64,000 nt of DNA from Clostridiales bacterium (lineage in GTDB: Bacteria; Bacillota; Desulfotomaculia; Desulfotomaculales; VENG01). Each line of letters begins with the position of its first letter. Position 1 is the first letter of the stretch. Position numbers and translations under genes: made by a program. The notes beneath the pieces were generated by a model that made no database searches, was not told the DNA's origin, and saw only the letters and a program-made list of their open reading frames with translations. Where the stretch lies: assembly GCA_021736985.1 (NCBI GenBank), contig JAIPEW010000008.1, positions 1-64,000 of the forward strand, in the 5' to 3' direction. Positions 10,276 to 19,209 of this stretch are shown piece by piece.

Positions 10276-11139
10276 GTGACTTTTCATTTTGTTAAACTCC
10301 GTAAAATATGGTACTTAATATCCCTGGCAATTATAATACCTGGATTAATATCTCTTATGCTTCAGGGACTTAGTTTGGGAATTGATTTTACCGGGGGAAG
10401 TTTAATAGAAGTCAGATTCCAGGAAAATGTTAATATTAACCAGGTTAGAGGTGTAGTTACAGAACAGGGTTATAAAGATGCGGTTATACAAAAAGGTGAT
10501 AATAAAGACTATATTATTAGAACAAGCGAATTGACTGAAGAAGAGAGTGAAAACATTTTAACTGCGCTAAATGAAAATGCAGGAAGTATGGAGCTTCTTC
10601 GTAATCAGAGAGTAAGCCCTATTATAAGTAATGAATTAATATACAGTGCTCTCTGGGCATTATTATTGGCATCAGCGTTGATACTAACATATATTTCTAT
10701 AAGGTTCGAATTTAAGCAGGGAATAGCTGCTATTATTGCTATTTTACACGATGTATTTATTGTGCTAAGTATCTTCTCTTTATTACAGATAACAGTTAAT
10801 TCAGCCTTTGTAGCTGCAATGCTTACTATAATAGGTTACTCTATTAATGATACAATAATTATTTTTGATAGAGTAAGAGAAAATTTGCGTACTAGAAAGA
10901 GGAAAGAAAGCCTGGAAGATCTGGTTAATGCAAGTTTATGGCAAACACTGGCACGTTCTATAAATACTGTTTTAACTGTGATGTTTGTACTGGTAGCTTT
11001 ATTCTTATTCGGTGGTTCTACAATACAAAACTTTGTACTGGCAATGCTGATAGGCGTGGTAAGCGGGGCTTACTCGTCGATATTTACGGCTAGTCCGGTG
11101 TGGGTTGATTTTAAATTAAGAGAAAAAAAGGTTAGTTAG
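10276..11139 (+). CDS. secF: protein-export membrane protein SecF
   Basis: SecF is the partner of SecD in the export motor. It has an N-terminal helix at about 12-30, the conserved GIDFTGGSLIEVRF, an external loop to about 120, and the GYSINDTIIIFDRVREN motif within the C-terminal five-helix bundle. It has 287 residues and a GTG start. A terminator hairpin 41 bases downstream ends this transcription unit. Confidence 0.96.
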   Translation: MTFHFVKLRKIWYLISLAIIIPGLISLMLQGLSLGIDFTGGSLIEVRFQENVNINQVRGVVTEQGYKDAVIQKGDNKDYIIRTSELTEEESENILTALNENAGSMELLRNQRVSPIISNELIYSALWALLLASALILTYISIRFEFKQGIAAIIAILHDVFIVLSIFSLLQITVNSAFVAAMLTIIGYSINDTIIIFDRVRENLRTRKRKESLEDLVNASLWQTLARSINTVLTVMFVLVALFLFGGSTIQNFVLAMLIGVVSGAYSSIFTASPVWVDFKLREKKVS

Positions 11140-11179
11140 AGATACCTGAAATTGAAAAATAAAATAAAGAGTTTTACAT

Positions 11180-11213
11180 ATAAGCGGGAATAATATTCCT
11201 GCTTATTTTTTTT
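11180..11213 (+). terminator. terminator after secF
   Basis: A 12-bp stem pairs 11180-11191 (ATAAGCGGGAAT) with 11194-11205, with one G-T pair and a tiny loop, followed by a long T run. Confidence 0.85.
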
Positions 11214-11248
11214 ATTTTACAGGAAATATTATTTGTAGGAGGGGCAGC

Positions 11249-11551
11249 ATGGAAAATGATAGAGATAAACAGTTAAATGCGCTGGAAAAAAGATTAGAGC
11301 AAATATCGCAAAACATGGAAAGAATGAACCTCACAGAATATATACGCTTGCTGGAAAGCCCGTGGAAGTTGCTGTATATAAATTTTATAAGCGGTCTAGC
11401 TCGCGGGCTAGGGATAGCTGTCGGGTTTGCTATATTAGGCGCCGTAGTTATATTGTTATTACAAAAAATAGTAAAATTAAATTTGCCGTTAATAAGTGAA
11501 TTTATTGCAAATTTAGTAGAACTAGTTCGCCTTCAATTGCAAGCCAGGTAG
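11249..11551 (+). CDS. DUF5665 family membrane protein
   Basis: A 100-aa protein of unknown function. The N-terminal 45 residues are charged and likely coiled-coil. They are followed by YINFISGLARGLGIAVGFAILGAVVI, a glycine-rich membrane helix, and an amphipathic C-terminal helix. This pattern matches the DUF5665 family found in spore-forming Firmicutes. The ribosome site is GGAGGGG and the start is ATG. The gene is followed by the YteA-like gene 28 bases later. Confidence 0.75.
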   Translation: MENDRDKQLNALEKRLEQISQNMERMNLTEYIRLLESPWKLLYINFISGLARGLGIAVGFAILGAVVILLLQKIVKLNLPLISEFIANLVELVRLQLQAR

Positions 11552-11579
11552 ATGTATATTAACCTAGGAAGGTGAGAAT

Positions 11580-12206
11580 TTGAACAGGGAAACTCTGCAA
11601 TATTTCAAAAGAAGGTTGCTGGAGGAGAAAAATGGCTTATCAGGACTTATTACTCATATGAAGGGTGAAGGTCTGGAAAATTCTCTTGGAGACTCTATAA
11701 ATGAATTGTCAGTTTATGACCAGCATCCTGCTGATGTAGGTAGTGAAGTTTTTGAAAGAAGTAAAGATTCTGCACTGCAGGAGTCACAAAAGATACGCCT
11801 GAGAGGTGTTAACCATGCACTTGAAAGGCTAGAAAATGGTATGTACGGTATCTGTGAGAAATGTAATAAGGAAATTTCTTTAGAGAGATTAGAAGCTATT
11901 CCTTATACAACAATGTGCCGTGCATGCAGCGAAAATACAGGTACTAACAAGGCTGGTGACTCAATACGCCCGGTAGAAGAAGATGTTATGGAAAGGCCGG
12001 TTGAAAGTTATACGGGATTTGATGGGGAAGACAGCTGGGAATCTGTTGCAAGAGGACAGGAGAATGCCCCTGGCAGCGGGGCAGGCGCTTATTATGGTCC
12101 TTCCAATGAAGACGTTGATGAAACGGGTTTTGTAGAAAAAATGGATAATATTGCGTATAAAAAAGGTAAAGACGGGTTTTTCTATGAAGATAATTCAGGT
12201 AAATAA
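11580..12206 (+). CDS. YteA-like TraR/DksA zinc-finger protein
   Basis: The 208-aa product has an N-terminal helical part (FKRRLLEEKNGL), then the segment YDQHPADVGSEVFERSKD, and a C4 zinc finger at about residues 93-118 (CEKCN ... CRAC). This is the layout of the YteA sporulation-associated family within the TraR/DksA superfamily. Such proteins may bind RNA polymerase, but the role here is not shown. The C-terminal 80 residues are acidic and low in conservation. It starts with TTG behind AAGGTGAG. Its stop codon lies inside a perfect 15-bp hairpin. Confidence 0.8.
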   Translation: MNRETLQYFKRRLLEEKNGLSGLITHMKGEGLENSLGDSINELSVYDQHPADVGSEVFERSKDSALQESQKIRLRGVNHALERLENGMYGICEKCNKEISLERLEAIPYTTMCRACSENTGTNKAGDSIRPVEEDVMERPVESYTGFDGEDSWESVARGQENAPGSGAGAYYGPSNEDVDETGFVEKMDNIAYKKGKDGFFYEDNSGK

Positions 12207-12235
12207 GTAAAGGTGTTTATCACCTTTACTTATTT
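12201..12235 (+). terminator. perfect 15-bp hairpin at the end of the YteA-like gene
   Basis: AAATAAGTAAAGGTG (12201-12215) pairs exactly with 12221-12235 around a 5-nt loop. The stem includes the TAA stop codon of the upstream gene. The T tract after the stem is weak, so it may terminate poorly or protect the mRNA end. Confidence 0.6.
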
Positions 12236-12381
12236 ACCAAGTTATACCACAATTATTATTGTTGGTAGTTAGCAGGTTTTAACATAATTTATATAGAAAA
12301 TGATTTACTGTATTAATTAAGTATAAAAAAGATATAGGATATGATATATAATATAGTATACTTTAATTAAGGATGTAATTG

Positions 12382-13062
12382 ATGAATAAAGTTAATATTA
12401 ATATTGTAAAATTTAAAGGAAAAACAGGTTATGATGTAAAAGTAAGGGACGTGCATGCTGCAGTACAGGATTATCTAGATGCTTTAAATTATGCTATAGA
12501 TTATTCGCCGGTAGACCGCCTTCGCGCCCCAGGGCGCAATACATGTGCAGGATGTGATTTGTGCTGCAGGGAAAGGGCTCCGCTTACCTGGATTGATGTA
12601 CTGAACTTGAGAAAGCTACTGGAAAGTGATGATGCAGCTTTTGATATTCAAAGAATCCTTAAAAAAATAGCGTATATTTCAGTAGACGGGCCTGTAGTTG
12701 ATATAATACTACTTAGAAGAAAGGATAACAAATGTATATTTTTGGATAGAGAAAGCAGCTTGTGCAGTATTTATAAATATCGACCAATGGTATGCCAGTT
12801 GTACATATGTTCACCGGCTACGCAGCGGGCTAAAAGGCTGTGGGAGGTGATTGTCAATACCGGGGAAGATGAGTTAGTTAGAAATTGGCTGCTTCATATT
12901 CAAAGAACCGGACAAAAAATGTTGTTTAACGAAGGCTGCAAACCATGTCCCCGGCTTGATGATTATAAGCCTACGGTATTTAAGGGAAAAAATAGTTACA
13001 AAGATATTTTAATTAAAGATGTTTGCCCGCCTAAACTGTGGAAAGCATTATTAGGAAATTAG
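12382..13062 (+). CDS. YkgJ-type cysteine-cluster protein
   Basis: The protein has the CAGCDLCCRE cluster near residue 57, then C at KCIFLD, C at LCSIY, the YRPMVCQLYIC segment, and a C-terminal GCKPCPR. This array of about nine cysteines is typical of the YkgJ/UPF0153 zinc- or iron-sulfur-binding family, whose function is unknown. I chose ATG 12382; an adjacent TTG at 12379 is equally in frame. It precedes the DUF4198-like gene by 25 bases, and the two probably form an operon. Confidence 0.78.
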   Translation: MNKVNINIVKFKGKTGYDVKVRDVHAAVQDYLDALNYAIDYSPVDRLRAPGRNTCAGCDLCCRERAPLTWIDVLNLRKLLESDDAAFDIQRILKKIAYISVDGPVVDIILLRRKDNKCIFLDRESSLCSIYKYRPMVCQLYICSPATQRAKRLWEVIVNTGEDELVRNWLLHIQRTGQKMLFNEGCKPCPRLDDYKPTVFKGKNSYKDILIKDVCPPKLWKALLGN

Positions 13063-13087
13063 CAGGTAGTTTAAAGGAGGTAAACTA

Positions 13088-13753
13088 ATGAATTTTGTTG
13101 AGGAGATAACCCAGGGTAATATTATCTGGTTAGAACCTACTCAGCTCCATTTTCACCCGGGAGATAGTATAAAAACAAAAGTATTATGGGGTAGTGCTAT
13201 GCAAAAAATGGTCCCGGGAAATCCTGAGAATTTGACGGCGCATGTGAACGGGCCGGATGGAAAAGTTATAAATGCAGAGATTCTAGACAGTGACTCTAAA
13301 ATTTTAGTGCAGCACAAGGCTGGTAGATCAGGACTTTACCACCTGGTAGTGGAAAATGATGCCGGTGTGTATGATGGAAAATATTATTACCAATGGGCTC
13401 GCCTTCCGGTTCCAGTAGGTCACCATATATGTGACAAAGGAATTATAACCGGACAGGGGTTAGAAATTGTCCCAAATGAATTTATGCAGTATCACCCTGG
13501 AGATACTTTTAACCTGCAGGTGCTTTTAAATGGCAATATACTTCCGGGCGCGGAAGTAAAGATTACTTACCATTTATATGATGAACCCGTATATCCTTAT
13601 AGTCAAAAAACTAATGAAAAGGGACAAGTAGATTTTACTTTTAATGCCAAGGGCCACTGGCTTTTCTTAGTAAATTATGAAGAAAAAGTTGATAATGAAG
13701 AATACAACAGTGTATGTTATTCTTGTACGTACGTAATGCCCGGAGTTATATAA
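13088..13753 (+). CDS. DUF4198-like beta-sandwich protein
   Basis: A 221-aa protein resembles the DUF4198 group related to nickel-uptake accessory proteins. It has two similar halves. The first contains WLEPTQLHFHPGDSIKTKVLWG and the second IVPNEFMQYHPGDTFNLQVLLNG, both of the form HPGD plus a beta strand. The C-terminal part has the NEKGQVDFTFNAKGHWLFLVNYEE motif of Ig-like or carboxypeptidase-regulatory folds. No signal peptide is seen, which is unusual for this group. A metal-related role is only inferred. Confidence 0.6.
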   Translation: MNFVEEITQGNIIWLEPTQLHFHPGDSIKTKVLWGSAMQKMVPGNPENLTAHVNGPDGKVINAEILDSDSKILVQHKAGRSGLYHLVVENDAGVYDGKYYYQWARLPVPVGHHICDKGIITGQGLEIVPNEFMQYHPGDTFNLQVLLNGNILPGAEVKITYHLYDEPVYPYSQKTNEKGQVDFTFNAKGHWLFLVNYEEKVDNEEYNSVCYSCTYVMPGVI

Positions 13754-13811
13754 TAAACAGGTTAATATTTTTTTTGCCGAGCTGGATTTAAAGCACCAGG
13801 AGGTTAAAGAC

Positions 13812-15221
13812 TTGAGATTAATAAAAACAATATCTGCTCTCTGGCTTGCCAAAGTAGTTATGCTGCTAAGTAGGCTGTTGGGAAAAGGTAAAGGATCTAC
13901 ATTGCCGGGCATGATTGCCTTAAAAATTTATCCAGGGCTATTACATAGTTTTAGTTTCCAATTGCGCAAAGGTATAATTATAGTTACTGGGACAAACGGA
14001 AAAACAACTACTAATAATATGCTGGCGCAGATTCTGGCCGGCAGTGGGTATAAAGTGTTAGCTAACTTGGAAGGGGCAAATCTAAAAAAAGGAGTCACAG
14101 CAGCTTTTATAAAAGCTGCTGGACTTAGTGGAAAAATAAACTGTGATTATGCCGTTTTAGAAGTTGATGAAGGAGCTTTTCCGGGAGTAGTATCTGACAT
14201 AAAACCGCAAGCTGTTGTTGTAACTAATTTTTTTAGAGATCAATTGGATCGTTACGGGGAACTGGATACTACTATCCAGGTAGTTAGCAGGGCGCTAAAA
14301 AATACAGAGAAAGTAAAATTAGTACTTAACGCAGATGACCCCTTAGTTGCACAGTTGTGTAAAAAAACAGGACAAGCAGCCTTTTTTTACGGCATTGATT
14401 TTATAGAAACATCAATTACCGGCGTAATAGAAGATACAAAGGAAGCCAAGTTTTGCCCTTTTTGCGGCAATAATCTCAAGTACAATTTGTATCATTACAG
14501 CCAGCTGGGTGATTATGTGTGTCCCGGGTGTGAATTTCGGCGTCCGGAGCCTGATATCAATGTATCCCGGGTCTATAAAGATGGTAATTATTTTTATGGT
14601 AGTATGTATTTTGACAATAACAATATTAATCTATCTGTCCCTGCCGGTGGGGTTTACAACTATTACAATGCACTGGCAGCATTTGCGGCTTCAGTATATC
14701 TTGGTATTGAACCACAAGTAAGTGCTGGTGTGCTTTATAATTACACGTCAGCTATAGGAAGGATGGACCGTTTTTTTTATAATGATAAACCAGTTTTATT
14801 AAATCTAGTAAAAAATCCCACTGGATTTAACCAGTCTCTTGCTGCGCTTCTTGCCCAGGAGAGATTTCAAAACCTGTTGATTGCTATAAACGATAATGAT
14901 GCAGATGGAAGGGATATTTCATGGCTCTGGGATGTAAATTTTGAAGCCATAGAAGAAAAAGAAAACTATTTTAATAACTTTATATGTACAGGAAAAAGAG
15001 GAGAAGAGATGGCTGTTCGCCTGAAATATGCAGGGGTTTCTACAAACAAGATAACCGTGGAGAAAAGCTTAGAGGGAGCAGTTTCTGCCGCATTGTCCCA
15101 GGAGAGTGAAGTAACATATCTTCTGGTGACATATACTGCGCTGTGGCAGGTTGATTCTATATTAAATAAAAAGGCAAAGAGAGTTGGTTATAGTGCTGAA
15201 AGTATGCCATCTGTATCCTGA
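13812..15221 (+). CDS. murT: lipid II isoglutaminyl synthase subunit MurT
   Basis: MurT with GatD amidates the D-glutamate of lipid II in peptidoglycan. The Mur-ligase ATP motif VTGTNGKTTTNN is at about residues 58-69. A zinc-ribbon insert (CPFCGNN ... CPGCEF) lies near residues 215-240, a hallmark of MurT. The C-terminal DUF1727 domain binds GatD. The start is TTG behind AGGAGG at 13798-13803. The end overlaps gatD by about 29 bases, which fits their two-subunit enzyme. Confidence 0.95.
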   Translation: MRLIKTISALWLAKVVMLLSRLLGKGKGSTLPGMIALKIYPGLLHSFSFQLRKGIIIVTGTNGKTTTNNMLAQILAGSGYKVLANLEGANLKKGVTAAFIKAAGLSGKINCDYAVLEVDEGAFPGVVSDIKPQAVVVTNFFRDQLDRYGELDTTIQVVSRALKNTEKVKLVLNADDPLVAQLCKKTGQAAFFYGIDFIETSITGVIEDTKEAKFCPFCGNNLKYNLYHYSQLGDYVCPGCEFRRPEPDINVSRVYKDGNYFYGSMYFDNNNINLSVPAGGVYNYYNALAAFAASVYLGIEPQVSAGVLYNYTSAIGRMDRFFYNDKPVLLNLVKNPTGFNQSLAALLAQERFQNLLIAINDNDADGRDISWLWDVNFEAIEEKENYFNNFICTGKRGEEMAVRLKYAGVSTNKITVEKSLEGAVSAALSQESEVTYLLVTYTALWQVDSILNKKAKRVGYSAESMPSVS

Positions 15222-15912
15222 CCTGTTGAATCTATACGGAGATAGGGGCAATGTGATTGCATTTTACCGGAGGTGTCAGTGGAGGGGTATAGAGGTAAAA
15301 GTAGAGGAAGTAAATCTTGGCGATCAGGTTGACTTTAGCAGTTATGATTTTCTTTTTATGGGTGGAGGTTCTGACAGAGAGCAAAATTTACTGGCATCTG
15401 ATTTAGGTGAACAGGTTGAGAACCTTAAAACTGCCATAGAAGATAACCTGGTTGTTCTTGCTATATGCGGCGGGTATCAATTATTAGGTAAGTATTACTT
15501 AATGCCTGATGGTACAAGAGTTCCTGGACTGGGAATACTGGATTATTATACTGAGGCAGGGAATAAAAGATTAATTGGGAATATAGCTGTTAACTTGCAG
15601 ATGGGAGACAAAGAGGTGTATATTACCGGGTTTGAAAACCATGGTGGCAAAACATTTTTAGGCAGTGTAGAACCACTAGGTAAAGTAATGTCCGGTAATG
15701 GCAATAATGGAACAGATGGGCATGAGGGTGCGAGATATAAAAATGTATTTTGTTCTTATTTACACGGCCCTCTTCTTCCTAAAAATGCTGCTATTACTGA
15801 TTACATGATATCACAGGCATTAAAACGAAGGAATAAAAACTTCTTTTTAAATGATTTAGATGATACTTTTGAGAAAAGGGCTAATTCAGTAATGTTAGAA
15901 AGGTTGCTTTAA
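15193..15912 (+). CDS. gatD: lipid II isoglutaminyl synthase glutaminase subunit GatD
   Basis: GatD is the glutamine amidotransferase that supplies ammonia to MurT. The class-I-like nucleophile cysteine is in LAICGGYQLLG and the catalytic histidine in SYLHGPLLPKN. The N-terminus LKVCHLYPDLLNLYGDRGN matches the family from the GTG at 15193. A TTG at 15184 would add three residues and is also possible. The gene overlaps murT and ends in a hairpin region. Confidence 0.95.
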   Translation: MLKVCHLYPDLLNLYGDRGNVIAFYRRCQWRGIEVKVEEVNLGDQVDFSSYDFLFMGGGSDREQNLLASDLGEQVENLKTAIEDNLVVLAICGGYQLLGKYYLMPDGTRVPGLGILDYYTEAGNKRLIGNIAVNLQMGDKEVYITGFENHGGKTFLGSVEPLGKVMSGNGNNGTDGHEGARYKNVFCSYLHGPLLPKNAAITDYMISQALKRRNKNFFLNDLDDTFEKRANSVMLERLL

Positions 15913-15955
15913 AAGCGTCCTGCCAGTTAATAGTGCAGGACGGTCATTTAGTTCT

Positions 15956-15983
15956 AAAAACAGCTTAGTTGCTGTTTTTTTTT
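15956..15983 (+). terminator. terminator after murT-gatD
   Basis: AAAAACAGC (15956-15964) pairs with GCTGTTTTT (15971-15979) and runs into nine T. Another 8-bp hairpin (CGTCCTGC at 15917-15924 with GCAGGACG) precedes it. Confidence 0.85.
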
Positions 15984-16088
15984 ATTATATTCGAATATTT
16001 ATGTACTACTTGTTCATTATTTATAGTGTACTCGAATAATATACCATTACCAACCTAGGTTTTTAGTTTTATAGTAGGGAGGGGTAAA

Positions 16089-17987
16089 GTGGATTTTTTT
16101 AATCGCCTGCAAGAATTACGCGAATTAGAAAGACAGCAGAGGTGGACGGGGACATTCAAAGATTATCTAGAGATTGTTAAAGAACGCCCCTGGGTGTGTC
16201 AATTGGCTCACTCTCGTATATACCAAATGATAAAAGATGCAGGAGTTGAAGAAAACGAAAATAAAACCAGGCGTTACAAGTTTTTTGAGAGTGAATTATT
16301 TGGCTTAGAAAGAACACTGGAAAAATTGGTTGAAGAATATTTTCATCCTGCTGCCCGGAGGCTGGATGTAAGAAAAAGAATACTTCTGTTGATGGGCCCT
16401 GTAAGCGGAGGTAAGTCAACGCTGGTGCAGATGTTAAAAAACGGACTGGAAAAGTACAGTGAAACTGAAAAAGGAGCAGTCTTTGCTATTAAAGGATGTC
16501 CTATGCATGAAGAACCTCTGCACTTGATACCAAAAGAATTGCGTAAAGATTTTGAAAAAGAATACGGTATTCATATAGAAGGTGAATTGTGCCCATCATG
16601 CCGGTTGATGCTGGAAGAAAAATATGGAGGAAAAATTGAAGATGTAGAAGTTGAGCGTGTTTTTTTTAATGAAGACAACAGGGTGGGAATAGGTACATTT
16701 ACACCTTCAGACCCTAAATCTCAGGATATAGCGGAACTAACAGGAAGCATTGATTTTAGTACGATAGCTGATTACGGGGCTGAATCCGACCCGCGTGCTT
16801 ACCGCTTTGACGGGGAATTAAACATTGCCAATCGCGGTATAATGGAATTCCAGGAGATGTTAAAATGTGATGAAAAGTTCTTGTGGAATCTTTTAAGCCT
16901 GTCACAGGAAGGAAATTTTAAAGCAGGAAGATTTGCCTTAATATCAGCAGATGAAATGATTGTGGCGCATACAAATGAAAATGAATATAAAGCATTTATA
17001 AGCAACAAAAAAAATGAAGCCCTACAATCAAGAATAATAGTAATGAAGATTCCGTATAATTTAAAAGTTTCTGATGAAATAAAAATATATGACAAACTGA
17101 TAAAAGAAAGTGATATGAAAGATATTCATATTGCCCCGCACTCCATGCGAGTAGCAAGCATATTTTCTGTTCTGAGTCGCTTGAAAGAAAGCAAGAAACA
17201 GGGGATGGATTTGGTTAAAAAAATGAAATTATATGACGGTGAAGATGTAGAGGGATTTAAGCAAAAAGATGTCAAAGAACTAAAAGAAGAACACTCGGAC
17301 GAAGGTATGAGCGGTGTTGACCCGCGATATGTTATTAACCGGCTTAGCTCTTCTTTAATTAAAACTACAACTAAATGTATTAACCCGCTCGACGTCCTGC
17401 GCGGGTTAAAAGATGGCCTGGACCAGCATCCTTCAATTACTCAAGAAGAAAAAGATAAGTTGTTAAACTATATTTCTGCAGCTCGCCAGGAATATGATGA
17501 AATTGCTAAAAAAGAAGTGCAAAAAGCATTTGTTTATTCTTATGAAGAATCGGCAAAAGTATTATTCGATAATTATTTAGATAATGTAGAAGCATATTGT
17601 AATAATGCAAAAATGCGTGACCCTGTTACTGATGAGGAAGTTGAACCAGATGAAAAATTAATGAAGTCTATTGAAGAACAGATTGGTATTTCAGAAAGCG
17701 CTAAAAAAAGTTTTAGAGAAGAAATATTAATTCGCCTGTCCAGTTATGCCAGGAAAGGAAAGCGTTTTAACTATAAATCCCATGAAAGATTGCGGGAAGC
17801 TGTGGAGAAAAAATTGTTTGCTGATCTAAAAGATGTAGTAAAGATTACTACAACTACAAAGACACCTGATGCTGAGCAAATAAGGCGTCTTAATGAAGTC
17901 AGTGCAAAATTGATAGATGAATATGGTTATTGTCCTATCTGTGCCAACGAATTGTTAAAATACGTGGGCAGCTTGTTAAACAGGTGA
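16089..17987 (+). CDS. prkA: PrkA serine protein kinase / AAA+ sporulation protein
   Basis: PrkA is an AAA+ ATPase with a C-terminal kinase-like domain, expressed during sporulation in Bacillus and involved in spore formation. This 632-aa protein is the usual length. Walker A GPVSGGKST is at about residues 103-111. An internal CPMHEEPLHLIP ... CPSCR cysteine region and the C-terminal YGYCPICANELL are conserved. The GTG start follows GGGAGGGG. A weak sigma-E-like pair (GAATATT at 15993, CATTATTT at 16015) lies upstream. It heads the prkA-yhbH-spoVR operon. Confidence 0.95.
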   Translation: MDFFNRLQELRELERQQRWTGTFKDYLEIVKERPWVCQLAHSRIYQMIKDAGVEENENKTRRYKFFESELFGLERTLEKLVEEYFHPAARRLDVRKRILLLMGPVSGGKSTLVQMLKNGLEKYSETEKGAVFAIKGCPMHEEPLHLIPKELRKDFEKEYGIHIEGELCPSCRLMLEEKYGGKIEDVEVERVFFNEDNRVGIGTFTPSDPKSQDIAELTGSIDFSTIADYGAESDPRAYRFDGELNIANRGIMEFQEMLKCDEKFLWNLLSLSQEGNFKAGRFALISADEMIVAHTNENEYKAFISNKKNEALQSRIIVMKIPYNLKVSDEIKIYDKLIKESDMKDIHIAPHSMRVASIFSVLSRLKESKKQGMDLVKKMKLYDGEDVEGFKQKDVKELKEEHSDEGMSGVDPRYVINRLSSSLIKTTTKCINPLDVLRGLKDGLDQHPSITQEEKDKLLNYISAARQEYDEIAKKEVQKAFVYSYEESAKVLFDNYLDNVEAYCNNAKMRDPVTDEEVEPDEKLMKSIEEQIGISESAKKSFREEILIRLSSYARKGKRFNYKSHERLREAVEKKLFADLKDVVKITTTTKTPDAEQIRRLNEVSAKLIDEYGYCPICANELLKYVGSLLNR

Positions 17988-18003
17988 TAACGGAGGGAGT
18001 ATT

Positions 18004-19161
18004 ATGCCCGGTAATTATATAATTACCCGTGAAGATTGGTCCCTGCACAGAAAAGGTGAAATAGATCGCCAGCGCCACCAGGAGAAAGTAAAAGAGGCTG
18101 TAAAAAAGAACCTGGCTGAAATCGTAAGCGAGGAAAGTATTATTTTATCCGACGGCCATAAAATAATTAAGATTCCTGTACGATCTCTTGAAGAACCGCA
18201 TTTTCAATTTGACCATGGAAAAAAACAGCATGCGGGCCAGGGAGAGGGAGACAGTAGTGTAGGAGATGTACTGGGAAAAGATTACAAAAAACAGGCTGCA
18301 AAAGGGCCAGGGAAAGGTGCAGGGGATGAACCAGGAATAGATTATTACGAAGCAGAAATAACTATAGATGAGCTAGCACAAATGATTTTTGAGGATTTAG
18401 GACTTCCCAATTTAGAGCCAAAGAAAAAGCCGGAATTATCATCGGAGTCCGTAGAGTTTAAGGATATCCGTAAGATGGGAATACAGGGGAATATTGATCG
18501 GAAGCGTACTATACTAGAAAACATAAAACGCAGGGCTCTTGATGGTAAAAAAGGCGTAAGTAATATAAAGCGTGAAGATTTGCGGTACAAAGCATGGGAA
18601 CCTACTTACAAGTATGAAAGCAGTGCTGTTGTGCTGGCGATGATGGATACGTCGGGAAGTATGGGGCCTTTTGAAAAATATATTGCCCGCAGTTTTTTTT
18701 TCTGGATGGTGCGGTTTTTGCGTACTAAATATCAGAATGTCAAGATTAATTTTCTGTCACATCATGTGATTGCATCAGAGACAACGGAGGAAGAATTCTT
18801 TACTGTTGGTGCCAGCGGGGGTACCCGGTGTTCCTCTGTTTACGAGTTGGCATTAAAAGTTATCCAGAAGAGGTATAATCCCGAGGATTATAATATATAT
18901 GCATTTCATTTTTCAGACGGGGATAACCTGTCTTCAGATAATGAAAAGTGTGTGCGCCTGGTACAGGATCTATTAAAGTACTGCAACCTGGTAGGTTATG
19001 GTGAAATAGAAGGCCCGTATTATTTTGCCAGTACTTTAAAGTCTGCATTTAGAAAGATTGAAGATAGTAATTTTATAACAGTGTCTATAAAAGATAAGAG
19101 CGGTGTATATCCTGCATTAAAAAAATTCTTTAGCCCGGTCCCTGAAAAAATTAATGTTTAG
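18004..19161 (+). CDS. yhbH: sporulation protein YhbH, VWA-like (DUF444)
   Basis: YhbH belongs to DUF444 and is found next to prkA and spoVR in many bacteria. The 385-aa protein has a charged N-terminal half with a glycine-rich linker near residues 75-110 and a von Willebrand A-like domain with the metal site DTSGSMG at about 216-222. The conserved FHFSDGDN is near 302. Its exact biochemical role is unknown. It lies 16 bases after prkA and shares its transcript. Confidence 0.93.
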   Translation: MPGNYIITREDWSLHRKGEIDRQRHQEKVKEAVKKNLAEIVSEESIILSDGHKIIKIPVRSLEEPHFQFDHGKKQHAGQGEGDSSVGDVLGKDYKKQAAKGPGKGAGDEPGIDYYEAEITIDELAQMIFEDLGLPNLEPKKKPELSSESVEFKDIRKMGIQGNIDRKRTILENIKRRALDGKKGVSNIKREDLRYKAWEPTYKYESSAVVLAMMDTSGSMGPFEKYIARSFFFWMVRFLRTKYQNVKINFLSHHVIASETTEEEFFTVGASGGTRCSSVYELALKVIQKRYNPEDYNIYAFHFSDGDNLSSDNEKCVRLVQDLLKYCNLVGYGEIEGPYYFASTLKSAFRKIEDSNFITVSIKDKSGVYPALKKFFSPVPEKINV

Positions 19162-19209
19162 GATTTATTTACCTCACGGCATAGTTAATATAGTCGGGAG
19201 TGGTAATTA

